DNA of 38,864 nt from Paracoccaceae bacterium (lineage in GTDB: Bacteria > Pseudomonadota > Alphaproteobacteria > Rhodobacterales > Rhodobacteraceae): positions 1 to 38,864 of the forward strand of contig JASJAU010000035.1 in assembly GCA_030066855.1 (NCBI GenBank). Direction: 5' to 3'. The translations under genes were made by a program, and so were the position numbers. Each line of letters begins with the position of its first letter. The stretch's first letter is position 1. The notes beneath the pieces were generated by a model. That model was not told the DNA's origin. It was given only the letters and a program-made list of their open reading frames with translations, and did not search any database. This document shows positions 8,574 through 16,540 of this stretch, piece by piece.

Positions 8574-8804
8574 ATGGATCACGACGCCGACCTCGACGCG
8601 CTGGGGCTACTGTGCCCGCTGCCGGTGCTCAAGGCCGCCAAACGGCTCCGCGCCATGGCGCCGGGCGAGGTCCTGCGTGTCCGCGCCGACGATCCAGCAG
8701 CGATTGTCGACATCCCGCATTTCTGCGCCGAGAAAGGGCACGAGCTTCTGTCTGCGACCGAGGCGGAGGGCGTGCAAACCTATCTGATCCGGCGGTCGGA
8801 ATGA
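8574..8804 (+). CDS. TusA-like sulfur carrier protein
   Basis: A 76-residue TusA/SirA-family protein. Such proteins carry sulfur as a persulfide on one cysteine. The motif LDALGLLCPLPVLKA has the essential Cys14 and the CPxP signature at the start of the first helix, and the C-terminal strand GVQTYLIRR fits the fold. Start at ATG 8574; an open frame upstream to 8379 runs through the ccdA gene and is not used. The specific pathway (tRNA thiolation, molybdenum cofactor or sulfur trafficking) cannot be decided here. A strong hairpin terminator follows. Confidence 0.9.
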   Translation: MDHDADLDALGLLCPLPVLKAAKRLRAMAPGEVLRVRADDPAAIVDIPHFCAEKGHELLSATEAEGVQTYLIRRSE

Positions 8805-8805
8805 C

Positions 8806-8832
8806 AAAGGGCGGCGCAAGGGCCGCCCTTTT
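8806..8832. terminator. Bidirectional terminator between tusA-like gene and rne
   Basis: A perfect 10-bp stem (AAAGGGCGGC at 8806-8815 with GCCGCCCTTT at 8822-8831) and a six-base loop. A-rich and T-rich flanks let it work for both convergent genes. Confidence 0.85.
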
Positions 8833-8850
8833 GGTTATGAATTCAGACGT

Positions 8851-11535
8851 CTAGCGCCCGACCGACCACCAGCCCCGGCGCCGGGGCTTGGCGGGCGCGC
8901 CGTCCTCCTGCTCTGGTGCGGGCTCGGGCGGCTCGGCAAGGACGGCGGGCTGTTCGGCGGCCTCTGCCGTCACTGGTTCGGGCGACGGCTCCGACGCCTC
9001 TTCAGCGACAGGGTCGGCCCGCTCGGCAGGCGCATCCGGCTCCGCCGCCTCCGCGACTTCTTCGACCTTCTTTTTCCGAGTCCGCGTCCGCTTGGGCTTC
9101 TTAGGCTTCTCTTCGGCCTCCGGCTCCGCTTCCGCGGTCTCAGCCTCAGCCTCGACAGAAGTCTCCGCTGGCGCTTCGTCGGCCGGAGCCGCCTCTGCTT
9201 CCGGCTCCGCCTTCTTCCGGCGCCGTGACCGGCGCGGCTTCTTCGGCGCTTCTTCTTCCGCCGCAGGTTCCGGGGCCTCTGTCGCTGCAGCATCCGCCTC
9301 CGCAGGCTCTTCCGTCGCGGCCTGATCGTCGGTCTGCGCCTCGGCACCCTCTGCGCCTTCCGCTCGCTGACCGCCCCGGCGGCGGCGGCGGCGGCGGCGC
9401 TTCTTCTTCGGACGATCCTCTTCGCTGATCTCCTCTTCGACCGCCGCCTCTTCGACCAGATCGTCCTCGACCTCGGCCATGAGCGCGGCATCGACCGAGA
9501 CAACCGGCGCCGCCTCCTTGACGATCCGGGTCGCCGTCTTGAATTTCTCCAGCGTAAAGTCGGGCGAGATCAGAAAGGGATCGGCTTCGACCCGAACCGA
9601 CATGCCGTAGCGCGCCTCGATCTGAGCGATGTGCTCGCGCTTGTGGTTCATCAGGAAGTTTACGATGCCGACGGGCGCTTTCACCAACACCTCTTTCGAG
9701 CGGCGGCGAACGCCCTCCTCCTCAATCTGCCGAAGGATAGTGAGACCAAGGCTGTCATCCGACCGGATCAGACCTGTGCCGTGGCATGACGGACATGGCT
9801 GCGTGGTGGCCTCCAGCATGCCGGGACGCAAGCGCTGGCGGCTCATCTCCATCAGCCCGAAGGCCGAGATGCGCCCAACCTGAATGCGGGCGCGGTCATT
9901 CTTGAGCTTGTCCTTGAATCGTTTCTCGACGGCGGAGTTGTTCTTACGCTCCTCCATGTCGATGAAGTCGATCACGATGAGACCGGCGAGGTCACGGAGC
10001 CGGAGCTGGCGCGCCACTTCCTCCGCCGCCTCAAGGTTGGTCTTGAGCGCGGTCTCCTCGATCGAGCCTTCTTTGGTCGCCTTACCGGAGTTAACGTCGA
10101 TCGCGACCAGCGCCTCGGTCACGCCGATGACGATGTACCCGCCGGATTTGAGCTGCACCGTCGGGTTGAACATGCCACCCAGGTAACTCTCAACCTGGTA
10201 GCGCGCCAGAAGCGGCATCGGCTCGGCATAGTGTTTCACGTTCTTGGCGTGGGACGGCATGATCATCTTCATGAAGTCCTTGGCCGTGCGATAACCTTCC
10301 TCTCCCTCGACCAGAACTTCCTCGATCTCGCGATTGTAGAGGTCGCGGATCGAGCGTTTGATCAGGTTGCCTTCCTCATAGATCTTCGCGGGCGCGATGG
10401 ATTTGAGCGTCAGCTCGCGGATCTGCTCCCAAAGCCGTTGAAGGTATTCATAGTCGCGCTTGATCTCAGTCTTGGTTCGCTTGGCACCCGCCGTCCGGAT
10501 GATCAGCCCTGCGCCCTGCGGCACCTCGATCTCGGAGGCGATTTCCTTCAGTTTCTTGCGATCGTTGGCCTGGGTGATCTTGCGGCTGATGCCGCCGCCC
10601 CGCGCGGTATTGGGCATCAGCACGCAAAAGCGTCCCGCGAGGCTGAGATAGGTGGTCAGCGCCGCGCCCTTGTTGCCGCGTTCTTCCTTAACGACCTGCA
10701 CGAGCAGGATCTGCCGGACCTTGATGACCTCCTGGATTTTGTAGCGGCGCGGGCGGGGCTTGCGCTTGGGCCGGATCTCTTCCGCCGTGTCATCGTCGGC
10801 CACTGCCTCGACCGAAGCATCCAGCTCGGCCGCATGGTCGGCCGCGACATAAGGCGCCGCCTCGTCGTCGCCGTTCACCAGGTCGTCGCCGTCTTCTTGG
10901 GCCTCGCCCAGATCGACGACGTCCATGCCGGGGATCGCCGGCGCGTCCGCCTCATCGACGGAAGCAGGCGCTTCGGCCTCGGTCGTTTCGGCCTGCGCCT
11001 CCACCTCGGACGGCGCCTCAGGAGTGTCCGCCGCGGTCTCGCCCTCGGCCTCAACCGGCGCTTCAGGCGCCTCTCCCTCTGCCGCATCGGACGGGCCAGC
11101 CGCCTCTGCATCAGCAGCCGGTTCCGCAACCTCCTCGGTCACGACCTGATCGTCGGACTTCGCTTCGGCAGCTTTCGCTCGTGAGCGGCCCCGGCCCCGC
11201 CGTTTCTTTGGCTTTTCCTCTTCCTCATCCTCGGCTTCGGCCTTGGCCAGCGCCATTTCTTCGGCGATCAGCGCCTCGCGGTCGGCGACGGGGATTTGAT
11301 AATAATCGGGGTGGATTTCCGAGAACGCCAGGAACCCGTGACGATTGCCGCCGTAATCGACGAAGGCCGCCTGCAGGGATGGTTCGACCCGGGTGACTTT
11401 CGCGAGGTAAATGTTGCCGGCTAGCTGGCGCTTGTTCTCTGATTCAAAGTCGAAATCGTCGACCTTGTTTCCGTCGACCACCACGACGCGGGTCTCCTCC
11501 GCGTGGGTGGCGTCAATAAGCATCTTCTTGGACAT
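8851..11535 (-). CDS. rne: Ribonuclease E
   Basis: Endoribonuclease and degradosome scaffold for mRNA decay and rRNA/tRNA processing, 894 residues. The S1 RNA-binding domain is split by an Ala/Glu/Asp-rich insert (about residues 95-262) before IKVRQILLVQVVKEERGNKG. The catalytic core shows the two metal-binding aspartates in VAIDVNSGKAT and GLIVIDFIDM. The zinc-link is CPSCHGTG. The last 200 residues are a low-complexity tail with KKKRRRRRRRR-type blocks, ending in RRRGWWSVGR. The start at 11535 (MSKKMLIDATH) has GGAAAG upstream; five further codons to 11550 are open but lack support. A leader of about 350 bases probably precedes it. Confidence 0.97.
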   Translation of the reverse strand: MSKKMLIDATHAEETRVVVVDGNKVDDFDFESENKRQLAGNIYLAKVTRVEPSLQAAFVDYGGNRHGFLAFSEIHPDYYQIPVADREALIAEEMALAKAEAEDEEEEKPKKRRGRGRSRAKAAEAKSDDQVVTEEVAEPAADAEAAGPSDAAEGEAPEAPVEAEGETAADTPEAPSEVEAQAETTEAEAPASVDEADAPAIPGMDVVDLGEAQEDGDDLVNGDDEAAPYVAADHAAELDASVEAVADDDTAEEIRPKRKPRPRRYKIQEVIKVRQILLVQVVKEERGNKGAALTTYLSLAGRFCVLMPNTARGGGISRKITQANDRKKLKEIASEIEVPQGAGLIIRTAGAKRTKTEIKRDYEYLQRLWEQIRELTLKSIAPAKIYEEGNLIKRSIRDLYNREIEEVLVEGEEGYRTAKDFMKMIMPSHAKNVKHYAEPMPLLARYQVESYLGGMFNPTVQLKSGGYIVIGVTEALVAIDVNSGKATKEGSIEETALKTNLEAAEEVARQLRLRDLAGLIVIDFIDMEERKNNSAVEKRFKDKLKNDRARIQVGRISAFGLMEMSRQRLRPGMLEATTQPCPSCHGTGLIRSDDSLGLTILRQIEEEGVRRRSKEVLVKAPVGIVNFLMNHKREHIAQIEARYGMSVRVEADPFLISPDFTLEKFKTATRIVKEAAPVVSVDAALMAEVEDDLVEEAAVEEEISEEDRPKKKRRRRRRRRGGQRAEGAEGAEAQTDDQAATEEPAEADAAATEAPEPAAEEEAPKKPRRSRRRKKAEPEAEAAPADEAPAETSVEAEAETAEAEPEAEEKPKKPKRTRTRKKKVEEVAEAAEPDAPAERADPVAEEASEPSPEPVTAEAAEQPAVLAEPPEPAPEQEDGAPAKPRRRGWWSVGR

Positions 11536-11891
11536 GTGGTCTTTCCGCACATCCGTTGTCGCCTGAGCCCTCTTGCGGGCCGGCGGTCAGGGATGTGTCT
11601 GATTGGGGCGACTGCGCCTTGCGCGAGCGTCTGGCGCCGGCCATGGCAGGCCGGGGACAAGCACATACTCTCCCTCGCGCGCGTCATCGCGTTTCGTCTC
11701 CGACGCCTCCCGCGTACCGGGGGCGCCCGTTCATGACCCGGCGCCCGCCAAGGGGCGTCACAGGCAATTCGTGGTCGGCCAGACTGGCCGGAAATGCCGG
11801 ATCAGAAGCGCCGCTTTACGGTCCAAGCTACTGAAACAGCGAAACTTTTTGCAGCCCTCAGGTCAAAACCAATCAGAGCGCTGCTTTCTCT

Positions 11892-11920
11892 ACATAAAGG
11901 CTGTCAGAGTAAAAATTCAA
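11892..11920 (-). promoter_or_regulatory. Candidate rne promoter
   Basis: Read on the minus strand, TTGAAT (11920-11915) and TTATGT (11897-11892) are 17 bases apart. Transcription from about 11884 would give a leader near 350 nucleotides. The interval 11536-11938 holds no gene that I can support. Its leader contains a CCGGCC/GGCCGG hairpin at 11637-11654. A long structured leader is known for E. coli rne and is used for autoregulation; applying that here is inference. Confidence 0.35.
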
Positions 11921-11938
11921 TGAGGAAATGCGCCGGAC

Positions 11939-12511
11939 CTACCATTCTTCCGGCCGAAGGGTGCCAACGACACCCGCGGCGCCATTGCCGATCGGCTTGA
12001 AAACCGCCGCCTGCCCGGGGTCCAGGGCGACCCCGGTCGCGAGAATGACATTGCGTCCATGAGTGACCAGAACCGTGTTGAATGGCGAGGTGTTCTCGGT
12101 GGAAAGGATGCCGCGCAGGTAATTGATCCGCTGGTTCACCGTCTCCAGTTGGTTGGCTGCGCTCAGAAGCCCTTCGTCGACTTGCCCCCGGCCGAAAGCG
12201 ATTCGCGCCATGTCCTGGCTGCGAATGAACGGACTCGTCCGCACCTCGCCGATAGGGATGCCACGCCGCTGGATCCCCGCGCCGATCGCCTGAGACTGCA
12301 GGATACCGACCTGCGAGAGCGCATTCTGATCCTCAAGCGGCCAGTCGGGCTGATCGATTCCAACAGACCTCGTCGCCGCCTGACGGAAGACAATGACATG
12401 CCCGCCCTCGCCCAGCGCGTCAAAGTCGTCGCGCGTCATCTCGCGCGGCTCGGGCGCGCAGCCCGCCAAAGCGGCTGCTCCGAGGAATGACAGGAAACCC
12501 CGCCTCTGCAT
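11939..12511 (-). CDS. Tat-type lipoprotein of the histidine phosphatase superfamily, altered active site
   Basis: A 190-residue protein starting MQRRGFLSFLGAAALAGC: a twin-arginine-like signal with a lipobox, so the mature protein should begin at lipidated Cys18 outside the cytoplasm. The body resembles histidine phosphatases: HVIVFRQAATR, SPFIRSQDMARIAFG (Arg97) and LVTHGRNV (His151). The usual RHG/RHA motif, whose His is phosphorylated during catalysis, reads RQA here (Gln44). A late glutamate commonly seen as GE is GQ (Gln167). Activity is therefore doubtful; a binding role is possible. ATG 12511 is favoured over 12544 because CGGAGG stands before it. It lies downstream of dctBD on the same strand. 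Confidence 0.82.
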   Translation of the reverse strand: MQRRGFLSFLGAAALAGCAPEPREMTRDDFDALGEGGHVIVFRQAATRSVGIDQPDWPLEDQNALSQVGILQSQAIGAGIQRRGIPIGEVRTSPFIRSQDMARIAFGRGQVDEGLLSAANQLETVNQRINYLRGILSTENTSPFNTVLVTHGRNVILATGVALDPGQAAVFKPIGNGAAGVVGTLRPEEW

Positions 12512-12724
12512 CGATCGCCTCCGATTTTTCCGACAGGCTGACAAACGCTGCGGGCGGCGTCAAAGGAATTGCGGGCATCGCGCCGAAGTGACCCGCGATG
12601 CGGCGAAATCCGCCACACCAGTCGGCGCGATCAAAATGAATGCCATTCCTCGGGCTTGGCCGCCGCGCAAAGGTCGCCGCTCCTTCAGGCCCGCAACAAT
12701 GCGTGGCAGAGCGCCGTCAGTTCG

Positions 12725-14056
12725 TCACAGATAATCCGACCTCTGCAAACCGTACTTGGCCATCTTTTCGTTGAGCGTCCGACGGGGCAGGCAGAGCTCC
12801 TCCATGACATTCACAATCGAGCCCCGGTGACGCCGCATCGTGTTGTCGATCAGCATCCTTTCGAACGCCTCGACGTATTCCTTCAAGGGCTTGCCCTCGG
12901 CTGTGACGTTGAGATCCGTCTCCTCGTTGTCCGACATCAGTAGAGAAGCGATCGTGCCCGTGCCGCGCCGGGATTGCAGCACCGCCCGCTCAGCGATGTT
13001 GACCAGCTGGCGGATGTTGCCGGGCCATGGCGCCTGCAAGAGCTGCGCGGCCTCCTGCGCGGCGACTTTCGGCGCGTCGCAACCATACTCCTCGGCGAAT
13101 TGCTCGGAGAAGCCCTGAAACAGCGTCAAAACGTCCTCGCCGCGCGAACGCAAAGGCGGCAGCGTGATCTTCATCGCGGCGAGGCGGTAGTAAAGATCGG
13201 GGCGCAGCGCATCCTCGCAGGTCCTTCCCGCCTCCTGCAGATTGCAGATCGCGACTATGCGCGTCTCGGGCGGCGTCCCCTGATCGTTCATCCAGGTCAG
13301 GAGCCGCGCCTGAAGCCGCTCGGAGAGGCTCTCGATATCCTCCAACACCAGGGTGCCGCCGCGGGCCTCCTCCAGAAGCGGCAGCCGTTCGCCCTGATCA
13401 TTGGGGCCGAAAAGCTCGCGGGCGATCGTCTCTTCGTCATGCGCCGCGCAGGAATAAAGAACGAAGGATTTGCCGGCCTTGGCGCCGACAGCGTGGAGCG
13501 CGTGCGCCACCAGCGTCTTGCCTGTCCCCGTCTCGCCATCGATCAGCACATGGCCGTCCGCCTGCCCGAGGTCGAGAATGTCCTCACGCAGACGATCCAT
13601 CGCCGGCGAGTTGCCGACCAGCTTCTTCATCAGGCCGCTGCCGTCCGAAAGCTCCTTGCGAAGCGCCCGGTTGTCGAGCGTAAGCCGACGCGCCGATGAC
13701 GCTTTCTTGGCAAGCTCGGTCATCCGATCGGGATTAAAGGGCTTTTCAAGGAAGTCGAATGCGCCCACGCGCATCGCCTCGACCGCCATTGGCACGTCGC
13801 CATGTCCGGTGATCATTATGACCGGAAGAGCGCTGTCGACGCTCATCAGGCGCTTCAGGAACGCCATGCCGTCCATACCCGGCATCTTGATGTCGCTGAC
13901 CACAACGCCCGGAAAATCGGTGCCGAGCGACTTCAATGCGTCCTCGGCGCTGGCATAGGTTTCGGTATCGAATCCGGAGAGCGCCAGCCACTGGCTGATC
14001 GACTGCCGCATGTCCTGCTCATCATCAACGATGGCGATCTTCATAGCCTGAGCCAT
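12725..14056 (-). CDS. dctD: DctD-like NtrC-family response regulator lacking the GAFTGA loop
   Basis: Response regulator of 443 residues. The receiver has acidic D11-D12, phospho-acceptor Asp55 and Lys105. The AAA+ domain has Walker A GETGTGKT (174-181), and the tail carries a Fis-type helix-turn-helix (GSIVNVMEELCLPRRTLNEK). The loop GAFTGA, needed to contact sigma-54, is absent: LFG at 215-217 is followed directly by PNDQGERLPLLEEARGG. Walker B reads LVLEDI rather than the usual LFLDEI. Rhodobacter capsulatus NtrC similarly lacks GAFTGA and works with sigma-70. Start chosen for GAGGAAGG upstream. It follows dctB by 14 bases, so they form a pair. Dicarboxylate specificity is inferred from similarity only. 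Confidence 0.9.
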   Translation of the reverse strand: MAQAMKIAIVDDEQDMRQSISQWLALSGFDTETYASAEDALKSLGTDFPGVVVSDIKMPGMDGMAFLKRLMSVDSALPVIMITGHGDVPMAVEAMRVGAFDFLEKPFNPDRMTELAKKASSARRLTLDNRALRKELSDGSGLMKKLVGNSPAMDRLREDILDLGQADGHVLIDGETGTGKTLVAHALHAVGAKAGKSFVLYSCAAHDEETIARELFGPNDQGERLPLLEEARGGTLVLEDIESLSERLQARLLTWMNDQGTPPETRIVAICNLQEAGRTCEDALRPDLYYRLAAMKITLPPLRSRGEDVLTLFQGFSEQFAEEYGCDAPKVAAQEAAQLLQAPWPGNIRQLVNIAERAVLQSRRGTGTIASLLMSDNEETDLNVTAEGKPLKEYVEAFERMLIDNTMRRHRGSIVNVMEELCLPRRTLNEKMAKYGLQRSDYL

Positions 14057-14070
14057 GATCCTTCCTCTTG

Positions 14071-15831
14071 TTATTCCGCCGCCTGTCCCGCCGCCTGATC
14101 GGCGAGCGGCAGAATGATTTCAAATGCCGCGCCGCCCGATTTCCCATTCCGGGCCTTCAGGCGGCCGCCGAGGTCGTTTACGATCCCCGACGAAATGGCA
14201 AGCCCCAGACCCACGCCGTCTCCCGGCGCCTTGGTGGTGTAGAAGGGTTCAAATAGGTTTTCGAGGTCCTCAATTCCAACGCCATTGTCGCGCACGGTGA
14301 TGACGACGTCGTCGCCGACCGAGAGCGTCACCCGGACATCCGGCTCCGGGATCGACTTCGTGGCGTCAAGCGCGTTGCGGAAAAGGTTGATCAAAACCTG
14401 CTCGAGCCGCAGGCGGTCGGCCACGACCATCACTTGCTCGCGCGGAAGCGACGACGAGATCGCCATGCCCCGCTGCCGGAGCTGCGGCTCCATCATCGCG
14501 AGGGCCGACGAAACAGCAGCCCGCGCATCCAGCGTTTCAAAGGCGTCTCCGCCCCTGCGGGCATAGGATTTGAGCTGCCGGGTGATCGCGCCCATGCGCT
14601 CGATCAGATCGTCGATCCTCTGGAAAGAGGACAGCGCCTCGTCTGGCCGGCGGCGTTGGAGAAGCAGCTTGGCGCCCGCAAGATAGGTCTTCATCGCCGC
14701 CAGCGGCTGATTGAGCTCGTGGCTGACCGCGGCCGACATCTCGCCCAGAATCGCAAGCTTTGACGATTGCTGCAGCGTCTGCTCGGCAACTTCGAGGCTG
14801 CGCTCGGCCTTCTCCCGCTCGGCGATTTCCCGCTGCAGCGCCGCATTCAACGCGCGGAGTTCAGCCGACTCGCGCTGAAAGAAGACCAGTCGTGACCGCG
14901 CCTTCCGGCTGACAAAGTAAAATCCGAGCGCGAGAAGAATCGCGAATCCCATAATCTCGAGCGCGATAAATGCGTTCACGCGCTCCCGAACCCCGGCATA
15001 GGTCGTGTAACTGGTCATCCGCCAGCCCTGGAAACCGACGCGCGTCTCCTGCCGCATCACCGCCTCGCCCTGAAGATAGGCGTCGGCCGGCAGCGCCGAC
15101 CAATCCTGCGTTGCCCGGATCGCCCGCTGGATGGCTGAGGGTGCCGAGCGCTGCTCAAGCGCGTCTTCCTCGGTCAGGCCCCGCCAGCTTCTCTCGGTGG
15201 TCAGAATGATCCGGCCCGAGCTGTCCGCGACCATCACGGCGTCTGTGAAGCCGGCCCAGCTTGACTCGAATTTTCTCAGATCAACTTCGACCACGATGAC
15301 GCCGATGACTCCGCCCGAGTCCTCGATCTTGCGCGAATAGGCGAAAACCAGAGCGCCGGATTCCAACTCTGACGTCGTGAAAATCGTTTCGTTTGAACGA
15401 ATTGCCTCGACAAAGTAAGGTAATGACCGGTTGCCGGCGCCGAGGGTCGATCGCTCCGATGCCGCCACCACCCGGCCATCCGTATCGAGAAGGCTGAGAC
15501 CCGCCGCGCCGATCTCCTCCCGGTATTCGATCAGCCGCCTGGACGATTGCGAGAAATCGCCCGAGTTAAGCGCGCCGATCAGGGACGGATCACGCGCCAG
15601 GATCTGCGGCACGATCTGGGCCCGCCTCAGTTCGGACTGGATATTACCGGAATAGAGCGCAAGCCGCACCTCCGCCCGCGAGCGGGTGCTTTCGGTGAAG
15701 CGTTCGGTCAAAAGCTGGTTAGTCCACCAAACGACAATGACCGCGACTGCGATCACCGCGATCATGAAAACCCGCACTGGCCAGGCCGACTGCCCGAAAC
15801 CGGCGCTTGTTGTCCCGCCGTCTCTGCTCAT
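14071..15831 (-). CDS. dctB: DctB-like sensor histidine kinase
   Basis: Inner-membrane sensor of 586 residues, partner of the adjacent regulator. Transmembrane helices are at about residues 20-40 and 288-308, flanking a periplasmic sensor of roughly 245 residues with DctB-like double-PAS character. A coiled-coil linker follows (about 315-355). The phospho-acceptor is His371 in SAAVSHELNQPLAAMK. The ATP-binding domain shows LFRNALDA, DNGVGI and GVGLGLAI. Known DctB proteins sense C4-dicarboxylates; no transporter gene lies in the window to confirm that. It begins 31 bases after purQ on the same strand, so some readthrough from the purine genes is possible. Confidence 0.93.
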   Translation of the reverse strand: MSRDGGTTSAGFGQSAWPVRVFMIAVIAVAVIVVWWTNQLLTERFTESTRSRAEVRLALYSGNIQSELRRAQIVPQILARDPSLIGALNSGDFSQSSRRLIEYREEIGAAGLSLLDTDGRVVAASERSTLGAGNRSLPYFVEAIRSNETIFTTSELESGALVFAYSRKIEDSGGVIGVIVVEVDLRKFESSWAGFTDAVMVADSSGRIILTTERSWRGLTEEDALEQRSAPSAIQRAIRATQDWSALPADAYLQGEAVMRQETRVGFQGWRMTSYTTYAGVRERVNAFIALEIMGFAILLALGFYFVSRKARSRLVFFQRESAELRALNAALQREIAEREKAERSLEVAEQTLQQSSKLAILGEMSAAVSHELNQPLAAMKTYLAGAKLLLQRRRPDEALSSFQRIDDLIERMGAITRQLKSYARRGGDAFETLDARAAVSSALAMMEPQLRQRGMAISSSLPREQVMVVADRLRLEQVLINLFRNALDATKSIPEPDVRVTLSVGDDVVITVRDNGVGIEDLENLFEPFYTTKAPGDGVGLGLAISSGIVNDLGGRLKARNGKSGGAAFEIILPLADQAAGQAAE

Positions 15832-15862
15832 GTGGCGATGCTAGGCGCTCGGCCCCCGCGCC

Positions 15863-16531
15863 TCAAGCCGAGACCCGCGCCTCGGCCAGTGCGGCGAAGA
15901 CCGTCTTACCGTCGCTGCCGCCGAGCGCCGGGTCGGCGGCGCGCTCGGGATGGGGCATCAGGCCCAAAACGCGGCGGTTCTCCGAGAGAATCCCGGCGAT
16001 CCGTCCGACCGAACCGTTCAACTCCTCGGCATAACGGAACGCGATCCGGCCTTCGGCCTCCAGGGCGGCCACCGTGTCCGGCTTGGCGACATAGTTTCCG
16101 TCATGGTGCGCGACCGGGAAGGTGACCGTTTGCCCGACCGCATAACCGCTGGTGAAGTCGCTTGACGACGTCCCGACCTCCAGCTCCACGGGCTTGCAGA
16201 TGAACTTGAGCCCCGCGTTCCGCATCAGCGCGCCGGGCAAAAGACCCGTTTCTAAAAGCACCTGAAACCCGTTGCAAATGCCCAGGGCGTAACCGCCGTT
16301 CTCCACATGCGCCTTCAATGCTCCCACGATCGGCGACCGCGCCGCGATCGCGCCGCAGCGCAGGTAGTCTCCGAAGGAGAACCCGCCCGGCACGCCAACG
16401 ATATCGACGCCCTGGGGAAGCGCGGTGTCCTTGTGCCAGACCATATCGACCTCAAACCCCGCCTGCCGGAAGGCAACGGCGAGATCGCGGTCGCAGTTCG
16501 ATCCGGGAAAAACAAGCACGGCGGCTCTCAT
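15863..16531 (-). CDS. purQ: Phosphoribosylformylglycinamidine synthase subunit PurQ
   Basis: Glutaminase subunit of the three-part FGAM synthase (PurL-PurQ-PurS) in purine synthesis; it supplies ammonia. The 222-residue protein is a class I glutamine amidotransferase. It starts MRAAVLVFPGSNCDRD, carries the nucleophile Cys86 in LGICNGFQVL, and has the His-Glu pair in LGLMPHPERA. The ribosome site TAGGAGC precedes the ATG. It stands nine bases after an alcohol dehydrogenase gene that separates it from purS. purL is not in the window. Confidence 0.97.
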   Translation of the reverse strand: MRAAVLVFPGSNCDRDLAVAFRQAGFEVDMVWHKDTALPQGVDIVGVPGGFSFGDYLRCGAIAARSPIVGALKAHVENGGYALGICNGFQVLLETGLLPGALMRNAGLKFICKPVELEVGTSSSDFTSGYAVGQTVTFPVAHHDGNYVAKPDTVAALEAEGRIAFRYAEELNGSVGRIAGILSENRRVLGLMPHPERAADPALGGSDGKTVFAALAEARVSA

Positions 16532-16540
16532 GGGGCGCTC

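Noticed and set aside
9380-9420. GGC-rich triplet repeat in the rne tail considered as a DNA repeat element
   Set aside because: It encodes the RNA-binding arginine block of RNase E; simple codon repetition explains it.
10231-11184. Plus-strand frame of 317 codons opposite rne
   Set aside because: Shadow of the RNase E coding region, with Arg/Leu repeats mirroring the acidic insert.
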